Assembly (NCBI GenBank): GCA_001771575.1
Contig: MEUD01000001.1
Coordinates: 541,277 to 605,276 of the forward strand
Reading direction: 5' to 3'
Source: a candidate division WOR-1 bacterium RIFOXYB2_FULL_45_9
Lineage (GTDB): Bacteria > Margulisbacteria > WOR-1 > O2-12-FULL-45-9 > XYB2-FULL-48-7
DNA: 64,000 nucleotides
Part shown: positions 47,688-57,687 of the stretch, in pieces
Layout of the letters: each line of letters starts with the position of its first letter
How positions within the stretch are numbered: position 1 is the first letter of the stretch
The notes under the pieces: generated by a model
Told to the model about the DNA's origin: nothing
Seen by the model: only the letters and a program-made list of their open reading frames with translations
Databases searched by the model: none
Translations under genes and position numbers: made by a program

Positions 47688-50600
47688 CGCTTTTCCTCCA
47701 AACCGTCCGGCCGCCGGGCGAGCCGTCTTTCGATCGCGTAGTAAAGGGTCGGGACAAAGATCAGCGTGATGGTCACGGAGACCACCAGTCCGCCAATTAC
47801 CGTGACCGCCATCGGCTTCCAAAAAGTGGACCCTTCGCCACCGCTTAGCACGATCGGCATCAACCCAAGGATGGTCGTCAGCGACGTCATCAGGATCGGA
47901 CGGAGCCTGCTCCGGCCCGCCTCTTTGATCGCCTCTTCAAGTCCGGTCCCGCGCGACCGGAGGATATTGATAAAGTCGACCAGCACAATCGCGTTCTTGA
48001 CCGCCACGCCGGTGACCAGGATCAAACCGATAAACGCCATAACGCTGAACGAGATCCCGCTCAAGAAAAGGGCCCAAACGACCCCGACCAGAGCGAAGGG
48101 GATGGAAAACATAATAATGAACGGCATCAGAAAAGATTCGAACTGCGCCACCATCACCAAATAGATCAAAGCGATCGCCAAAAGAAGGGCGATAAAAAGC
48201 GAGCGGAAACTTTCCGCGATCTGCTCCGAATTACCGGCGATCTTGACCGTCACGTCGTCGGGGAGGCTGGTCCCGGCCAGGACCCCGCGAATATCGCCGG
48301 TAATGTCGCCGAGCGACCGGCCAAAATAATCGGCCTCCACTTTGACGATCCGCTGTTGGTTCTTGCGCTGGATGACCTGCGGTCCGCCGCGCAGACTAAC
48401 CGCCGCGATATTCCCCAGCGCGATTGTTTGGCCCGTCCGGGTAGTGATAAAAACGTTCTTGATGTCTTCAATTGAGCGGCGGTCGGACTCCTTGAGCTGA
48501 ACAAAGATGTCGTACTGGTCGCCGCCGACCCGGTATTTGGAAACCGCGGTACCGTAGAGGTAAGCGCGGGCCGCCATCGCCACGTCGTACATGGAAAGCC
48601 CCAGGCTGGCCGCTTTTCGGCGGTCGACCTGCAGGGCGTATTCCGGGATCGCCTTTTCCCTGGAAAGGGTCGGGTCGACAACCCCAGGTATTTTTTCCAA
48701 TTTACTCTTGAGCTGATCGGCGACCGCGTCGATCTTGTCAAAATCGGTGCCGTAGATCTCCAGCGTCACCGGCTTGCCGCCACCCGCCATCTGGTTGGCC
48801 CCGCTGGAAGCAAAATCTATCCCTTTTAGTCCGGGGATCGCAAAAGCCAGTTCAGCGATCGCCCGCTCCAACTGCTTGATGTCCCGGCGCCGCTGATCAA
48901 GGGGAACGACCTTAAGATAAAGACGTCCGTAATTCGCCCCGGTCTTGGAAGAGAGGCTCATCCGTCCGGCGGTCGATCCGGCGCTGACCATGACGAATTC
49001 GGTCTCCGGCACTTCCCGGCGGATCCGCTCCGCCAGGCGGCGCATCGCTCCGGCGGTCTGGTCCCAGCGACTGCCGGCCGGCATCTCCACCGTCGCGGTG
49101 ATCAAGCCGCTGTCCTGCTCCGGAAAAAATTCACTGCCGGTCAAGGTAAAGAGCCCCATGCTAAGAACAAAGAAAAGGGATAAAGAGACCAGGACCTTCC
49201 GCCGGTTGGCAAGCGCCCAGGCGAGGAGCCCCTTATACCAGGAATCGATCGCTTCAAATATTTTTTCGCTCCGGTCATGGAAATTCCGCCAAAACCCCGG
49301 CTGGTCTTTCTTTTCGTCCAACCTGATCATTTTGGCGCAAAGCATGGGGGTTATGGTCATCGCGGTCACCAGCGACATTGCCATCACGACGATCGAAATG
49401 GCGGCCAGCTGATTAAAAAAGATCCCGATAAACCCCTGGACCAAAAGGAGCGGGATAAAGATCACCAGGTTGGTGGCGGTGGAGGAGATGACCGCGCTGG
49501 CAACCTCTTCGGTCCCGGCGATCGCCGCTTCCCGCGGAGGCTCGCGTTTACCATCAAGATGCTGGTAAAAGTTTTCCAGGACGACGATCGCGTCGTCGAC
49601 CACCACCCCAATCGAGATAATGATCGAAGCGAGAGAAATAATGTTGATGGTCGCGCTGGACGCCGACATATATATGAATGCCGCCAGGATCGAGATCGGG
49701 ATCGCCAGCGAAACGATGAACGAACCGCGAAAGTTGCGCAGAAAGAAAAGAACGGTCAGCACCACGAAAAAGAACGACCAGTACAGGGTCTGAGTCAGTT
49801 CGTCGATCTGGCGGACGATCGATTCGGAAGTGTCCTGCACGTAAGTGATCTTCACGTCCGGCGGAAGTTCCGGCATCAGCCTGGCCAGTTCGCGGCGGAT
49901 CGAGTTGACCACGTTGACCGTGTTGGCCCCCGATTGTTTTTGAACCTGGATCATCACCCCCGCTTTGCCGTCAACCTCGGTCAGGTTGTCCTGTTCCTTG
50001 AAACCGTCGCTGACGGAAGCGACGTCGGACAAATAGACGGCCTTGCCGTTGTAGCTCCCGACGATCGTCTTGCCGATCTCATCGATCGAGCCAAACTCCC
50101 CCGGGACCCTGATCCCGTATTCCAGAGCGCCGGATTTGATACTGCCGGCCGGAACCGAAAGGTTGGCCGACTGCAGGGCCAGGTTGAGCTGGTTGATCGA
50201 TAAATGGTAGGCCTTAAGCCGCCCCCGGTCGACGTTGACATTGATCTGGCGGACCAGGCCGCCGAGAATATTGACGGTCCCGACGCCGCCGATCCTCTTG
50301 AGCGCCGGAGAGATCTTTTTATCGGCCAGCTGGTAAAGGGACGAGTACGACTCGTCGGCGGAAACACCAAAGACCAGGACCGGGATCTGCGACAGATCGA
50401 ACTTAAAGATCGTCGACGGCTGGATGTCGTCCGGAAGCCGACTGCGGATGAGGTCCATTTTGTCGCGGACATCGGCCGACGCCGGATCGAGATCGGTCCC
50501 CCACTTAAAAGCGATCGTCACGGTGGAAATGTTCTCGGAACTGTCGGAGGTGATCCGATCGATGTTCGGCACGGTCGCGACCGCGTCTTCAATAACTTTT

Positions 50601-50785
50601 GAGACCGACGTTTCAATGTCTTCCGGCCCCGCTCCCGGATAGGGAGTGATGATGGTCAGGGTCGGGATGGAAATATTGGGAAGAAAATCAAGCGGCAGTC
50701 GGGAAAAGCTATAATACCCAACGATCAAAAAGATCAGATAAAGGGAGATGGTAAATAACGGCCGGGTGACGAACCTTTTGATCAT
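47684..50785 (-). CDS. RND efflux transporter (AcrB/HAE1 type)
   Basis: 1033 aa; FLPNISIPTLTIITPYPGAGPEDIETSVSKVIED; GVVVDDAIVVLENF; VTGVAVKNAIVLVDFIN. Confidence 0.95.
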   Translation of the reverse strand: MIKRFVTRPLFTISLYLIFLIVGYYSFSRLPLDFLPNISIPTLTIITPYPGAGPEDIETSVSKVIEDAVATVPNIDRITSDSSENISTVTIAFKWGTDLDPASADVRDKMDLIRSRLPDDIQPSTIFKFDLSQIPVLVFGVSADESYSSLYQLADKKISPALKRIGGVGTVNILGGLVRQINVNVDRGRLKAYHLSINQLNLALQSANLSVPAGSIKSGALEYGIRVPGEFGSIDEIGKTIVGSYNGKAVYLSDVASVSDGFKEQDNLTEVDGKAGVMIQVQKQSGANTVNVVNSIRRELARLMPELPPDVKITYVQDTSESIVRQIDELTQTLYWSFFFVVLTVLFFLRNFRGSFIVSLAIPISILAAFIYMSASSATINIISLASIIISIGVVVDDAIVVLENFYQHLDGKREPPREAAIAGTEEVASAVISSTATNLVIFIPLLLVQGFIGIFFNQLAAISIVVMAMSLVTAMTITPMLCAKMIRLDEKKDQPGFWRNFHDRSEKIFEAIDSWYKGLLAWALANRRKVLVSLSLFFVLSMGLFTLTGSEFFPEQDSGLITATVEMPAGSRWDQTAGAMRRLAERIRREVPETEFVMVSAGSTAGRMSLSSKTGANYGRLYLKVVPLDQRRRDIKQLERAIAELAFAIPGLKGIDFASSGANQMAGGGKPVTLEIYGTDFDKIDAVADQLKSKLEKIPGVVDPTLSREKAIPEYALQVDRRKAASLGLSMYDVAMAARAYLYGTAVSKYRVGGDQYDIFVQLKESDRRSIEDIKNVFITTRTGQTIALGNIAAVSLRGGPQVIQRKNQQRIVKVEADYFGRSLGDITGDIRGVLAGTSLPDDVTVKIAGNSEQIAESFRSLFIALLLAIALIYLVMVAQFESFLMPFIIMFSIPFALVGVVWALFLSGISFSVMAFIGLILVTGVAVKNAIVLVDFINILRSRGTGLEEAIKEAGRSRLRPILMTSLTTILGLMPIVLSGGEGSTFWKPMAVTVIGGLVVSVTITLIFVPTLYYAIERRLARRPDGLEEKR

Positions 50786-51687
50786 TGCTTAACTACCTCG
50801 ACCCGGGACCCGTTTTTGACCACCCGCTGTCCAAGGACGATCACTTGATCAAGAGGGGAAAGGCCGGATGTGACCTGAACAGTGCTCCCGTTTTCAAGGC
50901 CAAGCTCGACCGGCCGCTTCTCCGCGATCCCCTGCCTGACCAGATAAACGTATTTTTCCCCATCTCCCAGGACCGCGTCAAACGGGATCAGGGTCGCGTT
51001 CACCACTCTTTTCAGCACCAGATCGACCCGGGCGAACATCCCCGGCTTGATCCGGCGGCGCTGGTTGGAAAGCATAATCTCGATCTGGGTGGTCCGGCTC
51101 ATCGGATCGATCACCGGACGGACGTTGCTGACGACGCCGCGGAAAAGTTCGTTCGGCAGGGCGTCGAGGGAAATATCGGCCTGGGTCCCTTTGGCGATAT
51201 TAGAATAATATTTTTCAGGAACATCGGCGTAGATCTTGACCCGATCGATGCCGTACACGACAAAGACCGGCGAAACGCTCCCGCCCGCCTGGGAAGTGAC
51301 CTGATCCCCAACCCTGACCAGCTGGATCCCCACTACCCCACTGATCGGCGATTTGACAACCAGGTCTTCATAAAGGTCGTCGGTCGGATCGATCCCGGCG
51401 ACGTAAGAGAGAAGCTTGCTTCCCTTGCTGACATAATCTCCTTCTTTAACGTAGAGCTCTTCAACCCGGCCGGTCGTCCGGGGACGAACCGAGACCTCGG
51501 TCTCCGCTTTAATGTCGCCGTTCAAGATCAATCTCTCTTCGATCAATCCGATCCTGGGAGAAACCGCCACGACCGGGATCACCCTTTCGGACTTGACCTC
51601 TTTTCCCCCTCCCAAACGACTGACCAGTCGAAAACCGAACAAGAGTACAATAATGATCAAGACCGCCAAAATTATTTTTTTATTCAT
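50782..51687 (-). CDS. RND periplasmic adaptor (MFP) subunit
   Basis: SVRPRTTGRVEELYVKEGDYVSKGSKLLSY; VKSPISGVVGIQLVRVGDQV. Confidence 0.9.
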   Translation of the reverse strand: MNKKIILAVLIIIVLLFGFRLVSRLGGGKEVKSERVIPVVAVSPRIGLIEERLILNGDIKAETEVSVRPRTTGRVEELYVKEGDYVSKGSKLLSYVAGIDPTDDLYEDLVVKSPISGVVGIQLVRVGDQVTSQAGGSVSPVFVVYGIDRVKIYADVPEKYYSNIAKGTQADISLDALPNELFRGVVSNVRPVIDPMSRTTQIEIMLSNQRRRIKPGMFARVDLVLKRVVNATLIPFDAVLGDGEKYVYLVRQGIAEKRPVELGLENGSTVQVTSGLSPLDQVIVLGQRVVKNGSRVEVVKQ

Positions 51688-52126
51688 GTTTCTCCCCTTT
51701 CATAGCTTCAGCGATCTTTTCCATGATCGAGAGAAGGGTCTCCCGGTCTTTGGAAGTTATCCTGCCGAAAATATCGGTCAAATGCCGTCTTTTGGCCTCC
51801 CGAACGTCGTCATAGAGCTTTTTCCCTTCCTTGGTCAGCCCGATCCTGACGATCCGGCGGTCCTCGGGGTCTTCGCTCCGTTCAACAAAACCATCGCGCA
51901 GAAGACGGTCGACCATGGTGGTCACGTTGGCCAGGGTGACACCGAGCGCCGCGCTGATATCGGACATCTTGCAGTTTTTATGTTCGCGCACGACCCTCAT
52001 CACCAGGCATTGCGGCATGGTAATGTCGCAATTATCCGGGAGGTCGCGCAATTGAAAACTATTTATGACCACCGGAGCTAATTCTTCCAAACGATCCACA
52101 AAGGACTTCAGACTGGCGTCAACCAT
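51680..52126 (-). CDS. MarR family regulator
   Basis: CKMSDISAALGVTLANVTTMVDRLLRDGFVERSEDPEDRRIVRIGLT. Confidence 0.92.
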   Translation of the reverse strand: MVDASLKSFVDRLEELAPVVINSFQLRDLPDNCDITMPQCLVMRVVREHKNCKMSDISAALGVTLANVTTMVDRLLRDGFVERSEDPEDRRIVRIGLTKEGKKLYDDVREAKRRHLTDIFGRITSKDRETLLSIMEKIAEAMKGEKHE

Positions 52127-52155
52127 TCGGCACCTCTTTATTGGTTAAGCTACTT

Positions 52156-52187
52156 AATAGTTTAGTATGTTAACTATTATTTGTCAA
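52156..52187 (-). promoter_or_regulatory. marR promoter with palindromic operator AATAGTT-N9-AACTATT
   Basis: TTGACA (52182-52187) -17- TAAACT (52159-52164); palindrome 52156-52178 covers the -10. Confidence 0.7.
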
Positions 52188-52205
52188 CCGGGGAAGTTGG
52201 CCGCG

Positions 52206-52817
52206 CTACCTGGAGAGGCGGTCGAGGCTCTTTTTGAGGCGGGAAGCGGTGCCGGTTCCCGGAGAGATCGGCCCGCCCTTTAAAATACGGACCCGGGAAA
52301 AAGGGAGGGGAAGAATATATTTGTCCCAGCGCCAGAAGAGCTTTAAATTTAACGGTGAAAACAGGCCGACCGGGACGATCCTGACCCCCGCCTTTTCCGC
52401 TAAAAAAAAGACCCCCGGTTTGACGGCAAAGGGAGGGCCGGACGGACCATCGACCGCCACGACCGCGTCGTACCCTTCTTTGATCAGTTTGATCATCTTG
52501 CTCATCGCCCGGGCGGTCGCCAGCTTATCGCGCTGGAAATTGACCGCGATGATCTCATAACCAAGCCAGCGGGCGCAGTTAGACAGGACCCGTCCCCGCG
52601 GCTCCGCCGAGACCAATAAAACGACCCTTCGAAAGCGGTAAAGATAGAACATCACGAAGGTCGCTTGGTGCCAGACCGCAAAAATAACGCTCTCCCCTCT
52701 TTTTTCAAAACGCTCCCGCCAGGGGATATCGTAGCGGATAGTTTTGCAGACCAAGGTCCAGGCAAGGTAGAGCATGATTGAAGCGGCATATTCCAGTAAT
52801 CGGCGCATCACCGGCAT
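52206..52817 (-). CDS. DUF374-type lysophospholipid acyltransferase-like protein
   Basis: ESVIFAVWHQATFVMFYLYR; LVSAEPRGRVLSNCARWLGYEIIAVNF; AVDGPSGPPFAVKPGVFFLAEKAG; start revised to MPVMRRLL. Confidence 0.82.
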   Translation of the reverse strand: MPVMRRLLEYAASIMLYLAWTLVCKTIRYDIPWRERFEKRGESVIFAVWHQATFVMFYLYRFRRVVLLVSAEPRGRVLSNCARWLGYEIIAVNFQRDKLATARAMSKMIKLIKEGYDAVVAVDGPSGPPFAVKPGVFFLAEKAGVRIVPVGLFSPLNLKLFWRWDKYILPLPFSRVRILKGGPISPGTGTASRLKKSLDRLSR

Positions 52818-52852
52818 TTTAGCACACCTATATAATGTATAATAATTAAGCC

Positions 52853-54172
52853 ATGAAATTACTACTGATCCAACCATCAATGTACCACCAGGTCGGCAAG
52901 CTTTTGAAGTTCAAAAAAGCCTTTATCCCCTCGATCACCATGCCGACGCTGGCCGCACTGACCCCGCCAGATATTGAGGTCGAGATCATTGACGAGCATG
53001 TCGATGAGATCAATTTTGACTCCGGGGCCGACCTGGTCGGGATCACCTGCCATACTTTTTCCGCCTCCCGGGCGTATGAGATCGCCGACCTGTTCCGCCA
53101 AAGAGGGACCAAGGTCCTACTGGGCGGGATCCATCCGACCGTCCTGCCGGACGAAGCAAAGGAACACGCCGACGCCGTCATCGTCGGTGAAGCGGAAGAC
53201 GCCTGGAGCGAGATCATCGGCGACCTCCGAAAGAACGAGCTCAAGCCATTTTACCGACCGACGTTCCCTGACTTAAAACGGCTGGTCATCCCCCGGATCG
53301 ACCTGATCAACCTGGACAAATACCAGCGGATACCCCTTTCCAAACTGCCGACCATCCCGCTGGAAACATCGCGCGGCTGTCCTTTTTCCTGCGACTTTTG
53401 CCTGGTGACCAGTTTTTACGGCTGTCACCAGAGGACCAAACCGATCGAGAACGTGATCGCCGAAATCAAAGCGATCGGCGCTAAATATTATTTTTTCTGC
53501 GACGTCAATATCGGCGCCGACCAGCAACGGGCCAAAGCGCTCTTTACCGCGCTGATCCCGCTCAAGATCAAATGGGCGGGACAATTCAACGTCTTCGCCG
53601 CCCGGCATCCGGAAATGCTCCGGCTTGCCCGCCGGAGCGGCTGTTATGCCGCTTATCTGGGGATTGAAAGCATCAACGAGGCGAGCCTGCGCAGTGTCAA
53701 CAAAAGGATCAACAAGGTCTCCGAATACGAGGAACAGCTGAAGATCTTCCATGACAGCGGGATCCCGATCCACGGCAGTTTTGTTTTTGGGCTGGACGAG
53801 GACGACGAGGCGACCATTGACCAGACGGTGGAATTCGTCGATCGGAACCAGATCGACAAAGTGACCTACTATTTTCTTTTTCCGATCCCGGGGACGGCGC
53901 AGTACAACCGGATCAAAGCGGAAGGGAGAATGGTCCACGATAAATACTGGCTCGATAAGACCCACCCGCTCCTTGATGTCCATTATCAGCCGAAAAAGAT
54001 CAGCCGGGAAAGATTACTGGAAAAATTCTGGGAAGCGAACGATAAGACTTTTTCCTGGGGATCAATCGTCAGGCGGCTTTTTATTCCGCCACAGCCTCAA
54101 GCCCTGACCTCTTTTGTCTCCAACATTTATTACCGGAAGATGAACCAAAAGAGGGAACTAACTTTTTCTTAA
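52853..54172 (+). CDS. B12-binding-domain radical SAM protein
   Basis: TSRGCPFSCDFCLVTSFYG; YLGIESINEASLRSVNK. Confidence 0.9.
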   Translation: MKLLLIQPSMYHQVGKLLKFKKAFIPSITMPTLAALTPPDIEVEIIDEHVDEINFDSGADLVGITCHTFSASRAYEIADLFRQRGTKVLLGGIHPTVLPDEAKEHADAVIVGEAEDAWSEIIGDLRKNELKPFYRPTFPDLKRLVIPRIDLINLDKYQRIPLSKLPTIPLETSRGCPFSCDFCLVTSFYGCHQRTKPIENVIAEIKAIGAKYYFFCDVNIGADQQRAKALFTALIPLKIKWAGQFNVFAARHPEMLRLARRSGCYAAYLGIESINEASLRSVNKRINKVSEYEEQLKIFHDSGIPIHGSFVFGLDEDDEATIDQTVEFVDRNQIDKVTYYFLFPIPGTAQYNRIKAEGRMVHDKYWLDKTHPLLDVHYQPKKISRERLLEKFWEANDKTFSWGSIVRRLFIPPQPQALTSFVSNIYYRKMNQKRELTFS

Positions 54173-56833
54173 TTTAGCGTTTTGCCGCTCTTTTAATTCC
54201 AGGTAGGACTCAAAGAGTTCGACCTGCCGCTCGTCGCTCTCCCCCTGCCAGAGCTGATGGACATTTTCCGCAGACAGCGGCTGGTTTTCAAAGTCCGGCT
54301 CCCGCTCCAGCCTGATCCCCGACCTTTCCAACGCGGCCCGTAAAAATGGCCAGCGGTAAGCGTGGCGGTCCCAGCGGACAAAATAGCCCGGGAGAACCCC
54401 CTTATTTTTCGCGTAGATCGTGCAGGGAACGAACAGGTCCTCTTCCGCCGCGTCGCGGTAATTTGCCTGGTATTCCGTTATAACCCGGTCAATCAGCTCA
54501 TCACTTGGTTCGACCGCATGATCAGCAAGGAATTGCCGCAGGTACGCTCGTCCTTTCGGGCTGTCCAACCCTCGGTTATAAGAGTTGAAATCAGCGATCA
54601 TCCCCTCTTTATACTCCCCGGACAATAAATTATAGGTCCGCTCTCCGATCAAGACCTGCCCACGGGAAACCGCGTGCTGAAGGCGGGCCGCCTGGTTGAC
54701 GGCGTCGCCGATGACCGTGTATTCAAGTTTACTGCCGACGTGCCCGACATTTCCGGCGATCACCCGTCCGGTATGAAGACCGATCGTCACGCCGAGCGGC
54801 TTGATCCCGTAACGTTTGAAGGTCGCCCGGATGCCGGGATCAAGGTTTAGGCGGCGCAATGCCAGCTGAAGCTCGATCGCCGCGGTCACTCCCCCCTCAA
54901 CATCGCCGGATTCTCGGCGGGGAACGCCGAAATTTCCCATGATGCAATCGCCGATATGCTTATCGACCATTCCGCCGTAGCGGGTAATGATCGGATCAAG
55001 CCGGGCGAAGAGACGGCTCAAAAGGCCGACAACCTCTTCCGGCAGGTCCCGCAAGATATCAGACAGGGCGGTAAAACCGGAAACATCGGCAAACATGATG
55101 GTCGCGTCGTCGATCTGCCGGCCGCGCAGAGCGAGATAATCGCGGGAGCGGAGCAGATCGTAAACTTTTTCGCCGACGTATTGCCGGGTCAAATTGTTCC
55201 GCTCTTCCTGCAGGACCTTGATCATGATCCCGGTCGAGATCAATTCGGCGAAAGCCTGTCCCGACTTGAACTGATGGTCGAGCCGGGCGGTCTCTTCCGG
55301 GGTCATTTTTTCCGGGATTATCTCCGGATTGGTCACTTCAAGACAGCCCAAACAGACCGCCTCGCCCAGTTCATTGTATTTAAAGATGGAAGTAATAAAG
55401 TACGAAGCGACCCCGACGATCTTGAGCAGGAATTCGTTTTGCGGCCGCCGGGAAAATCTCTTCGCGTCCTCGATCATCAGGCGAAGAGGAAGAATGGCCG
55501 ACGTTCTGACGTTGCCGATCGCCCGGCTAAGCTCCTGCCTGACTATCCCGACCGGCTGGCCTCCCCTGGCGCTTAATTGCTCGATCTTGCTCCCTTTGCG
55601 GATCTTTTCTTCCCGCAGGTTTTCATTGGTCGAGCCGGCCGATACCAGCTTAATTCTGGTCCCGTCAGCCACCACCGGAATGATCTCCCCTTTTTTAACT
55701 CCGGCTTCTTCTAAAGTGATCGGTTTAAGCTCGATCAGCGCGTTCCTGTCCCCCAGCAGTTTGGTCGCTCCCTGGGCGACCTCCCCCATAAGTTCTCCGG
55801 CCGCCCCGCCGACCACATGTTTGATCAATTCCGAACCGGGACGGATCTCCCGTTGAAAAAGCCGGCGGCGTCCGAACCGGTCATTGACGACGACCAGGTC
55901 TTCCCTGACCATCCGGCTCCACTCTTCCCATTCGGCAATGGTCAAATATCTCCCTCGCTCATCAGCGATCTCCCCTTTTGACTCTTTCGCGGAAAGAGTC
56001 AAGCCCCCCCCTTTCTGCCTTAAAGGGACGATGTCTGAACTTTCCAACGTTTCTCCCGGGATCAAATAGCGATACGGGATGCCGATCTGTCCGTCGGGTC
56101 CGACCACCAGCCAGCCGGCCGCTTCAGAATCTGGAGAACGGCCGATGACCTGGTAAGCCCATTTGGTCACCACGTCCAGCATCTCGGTAATATTCTCCTC
56201 AAGCGACTTCCCCTGGCCATCGCGATAGATCGCGCTCATGATCTCGATATAGGCCTGATTCCCCAGGCCAAGATAATGGAGCTCGCTCCGCGCTTTGGAG
56301 AGGAGGGTTTCCTGCCGTTTTTGGACTGTATCGATCTCGGTCTTAAGGCGCCATTCCTCCGCCGAGCTCCGCTTCTCATCGGAGACCAAACGGTCGAGCG
56401 AATCAACGCTAAGACGGGGAACGAACCGGTCGCACGCGGCGCCGATCCTGCCGGAGAGCGTTCTTGGGGCGTAAATGACCCTCAACTCGGTCAGGAGGCC
56501 GACCGTAAAATGCTCCTTCTTGTTTCCATGGGGGATGATCGATTTAACGACCGAGAGGATCTCCAGAGGAGGGCCATCAAGGGAGGCCCCTTTTAGGACA
56601 AAACCGTTGGCCGCCGCCGCTTTAAAAAGCGCCTCGCCCAGTTGGACGCCGGCGCTCCCGGGGAGGTCTGATGCCCCGGCGATCCTGCGACCGAGATCAT
56701 AAAAATATGCCAGTTCCTTGGACCGGGAATGAAGACCGGCCATATTTTTGGCCCCTTTTAATAAAAGATGCCCGGGAAATGAAGCGATATTGATCAGTTG
56801 TCCTATTCTGCTCATACAAGTAATTATCGACAT
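54158..56833 (-). CDS. class III adenylate/guanylate cyclase with long N-terminal region
   Basis: ATIMFADVSGFTALSDIL...GGMVDKHIGDCIMGNFG...GLHTGRVIAGNVGH...YTVIGDAVNQAARLQ. Confidence 0.88.
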   Translation of the reverse strand: MSIITCMSRIGQLINIASFPGHLLLKGAKNMAGLHSRSKELAYFYDLGRRIAGASDLPGSAGVQLGEALFKAAAANGFVLKGASLDGPPLEILSVVKSIIPHGNKKEHFTVGLLTELRVIYAPRTLSGRIGAACDRFVPRLSVDSLDRLVSDEKRSSAEEWRLKTEIDTVQKRQETLLSKARSELHYLGLGNQAYIEIMSAIYRDGQGKSLEENITEMLDVVTKWAYQVIGRSPDSEAAGWLVVGPDGQIGIPYRYLIPGETLESSDIVPLRQKGGGLTLSAKESKGEIADERGRYLTIAEWEEWSRMVREDLVVVNDRFGRRRLFQREIRPGSELIKHVVGGAAGELMGEVAQGATKLLGDRNALIELKPITLEEAGVKKGEIIPVVADGTRIKLVSAGSTNENLREEKIRKGSKIEQLSARGGQPVGIVRQELSRAIGNVRTSAILPLRLMIEDAKRFSRRPQNEFLLKIVGVASYFITSIFKYNELGEAVCLGCLEVTNPEIIPEKMTPEETARLDHQFKSGQAFAELISTGIMIKVLQEERNNLTRQYVGEKVYDLLRSRDYLALRGRQIDDATIMFADVSGFTALSDILRDLPEEVVGLLSRLFARLDPIITRYGGMVDKHIGDCIMGNFGVPRRESGDVEGGVTAAIELQLALRRLNLDPGIRATFKRYGIKPLGVTIGLHTGRVIAGNVGHVGSKLEYTVIGDAVNQAARLQHAVSRGQVLIGERTYNLLSGEYKEGMIADFNSYNRGLDSPKGRAYLRQFLADHAVEPSDELIDRVITEYQANYRDAAEEDLFVPCTIYAKNKGVLPGYFVRWDRHAYRWPFLRAALERSGIRLEREPDFENQPLSAENVHQLWQGESDERQVELFESYLELKERQNAKLRKS

Positions 56834-56874
56834 CGGCTGAAATAATTTCAGTTTTTGCGTGATATAATTTTATG

Positions 56875-57687
56875 ATGGAAAAATTATTGAGTTCCGTTGT
56901 TGCCGCTCGGAAACCAGCGAATAAACTTCGCGGTTTCCTCGCATCACAAGCAACCATCGTTTTTTCTATACTTATTTTTTTCTCCCTCCCTGCGGCGGCG
57001 CTTTTCCAGGCGGAATACTATCAATTCCCCCGCTCAATGGAATACGATTACGTCACCTACCGTAAAGGATCAAAGGAGCTTCTCTTCAAAGAAAAATTCA
57101 ACATTTCCAAACAGCGCTACGCCCGGCAGGATTACGTGGTCATTAGATCAAGCAGTCAACCGACCGACAATAACCCGGACAAGTTCAGCAAAGAGACCCT
57201 GACCTACTACCAGATCGATCAGGGGAAGATCAGCACCAGTCATCACGAGAACCACACCAAAAAGAGCGGACAGACGCAAACACTTTTTAAGATCGATTTT
57301 GATTGGCCGCGCCGGACCGCCAATTATGGAACCGCCGTCCGCGTTAACGACCGGACGGTCCTGACCCACGACCTAGGGGTATTTTTCCAGAACATGCTCT
57401 TAAAAGACTTAAACGACGTCCCCTTCACCGTACTATTTCAAAACGGCAACTCGCTCAACCTGCGGGCCAGGTGCGTTGGAGAAGAAGAGGTCGCGGCCAA
57501 AGCCGGGAAGTTTACCTGCAAAAAGTTTGAAATGGCCCCCGATTTTCAACTGATCTCGATGATCGCCCCTAAAATATATTTTTGGTTCGAGGCCAAGCCT
57601 CCTTACCGATATGTCCGCTACGAAGGGCCGGAGCGCGGCCCGTTCTCTCCCACGGTTGTTCAGGAACTGGTCGGGTATAAATTGTGA
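56875..57687 (+). CDS. DUF3108-type secreted protein
   Basis: TM/signal ATIVFSILIFFSLPAAALFQ; ARCVGEEEVAAKAGKFTCKKFEM...KIYFWFEAKPPYRYVRYEG; second ATG preferred. Confidence 0.65.
   Translation: MEKLLSSVVAARKPANKLRGFLASQATIVFSILIFFSLPAAALFQAEYYQFPRSMEYDYVTYRKGSKELLFKEKFNISKQRYARQDYVVIRSSSQPTDNNPDKFSKETLTYYQIDQGKISTSHHENHTKKSGQTQTLFKIDFDWPRRTANYGTAVRVNDRTVLTHDLGVFFQNMLLKDLNDVPFTVLFQNGNSLNLRARCVGEEEVAAKAGKFTCKKFEMAPDFQLISMIAPKIYFWFEAKPPYRYVRYEGPERGPFSPTVVQELVGYKL

Noticed and set aside
49277-50203. 308-aa plus-strand ORF opposite the RND transporter
   Set aside because: Shadow of a highly conserved AcrB-type gene; composition dominated by D/H/R
53273-53983. 236-aa minus-strand ORF opposite the radical SAM gene
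   Set aside because: Shadow ORF; the plus strand has the CxxxCxxC motif and full-length family architecture
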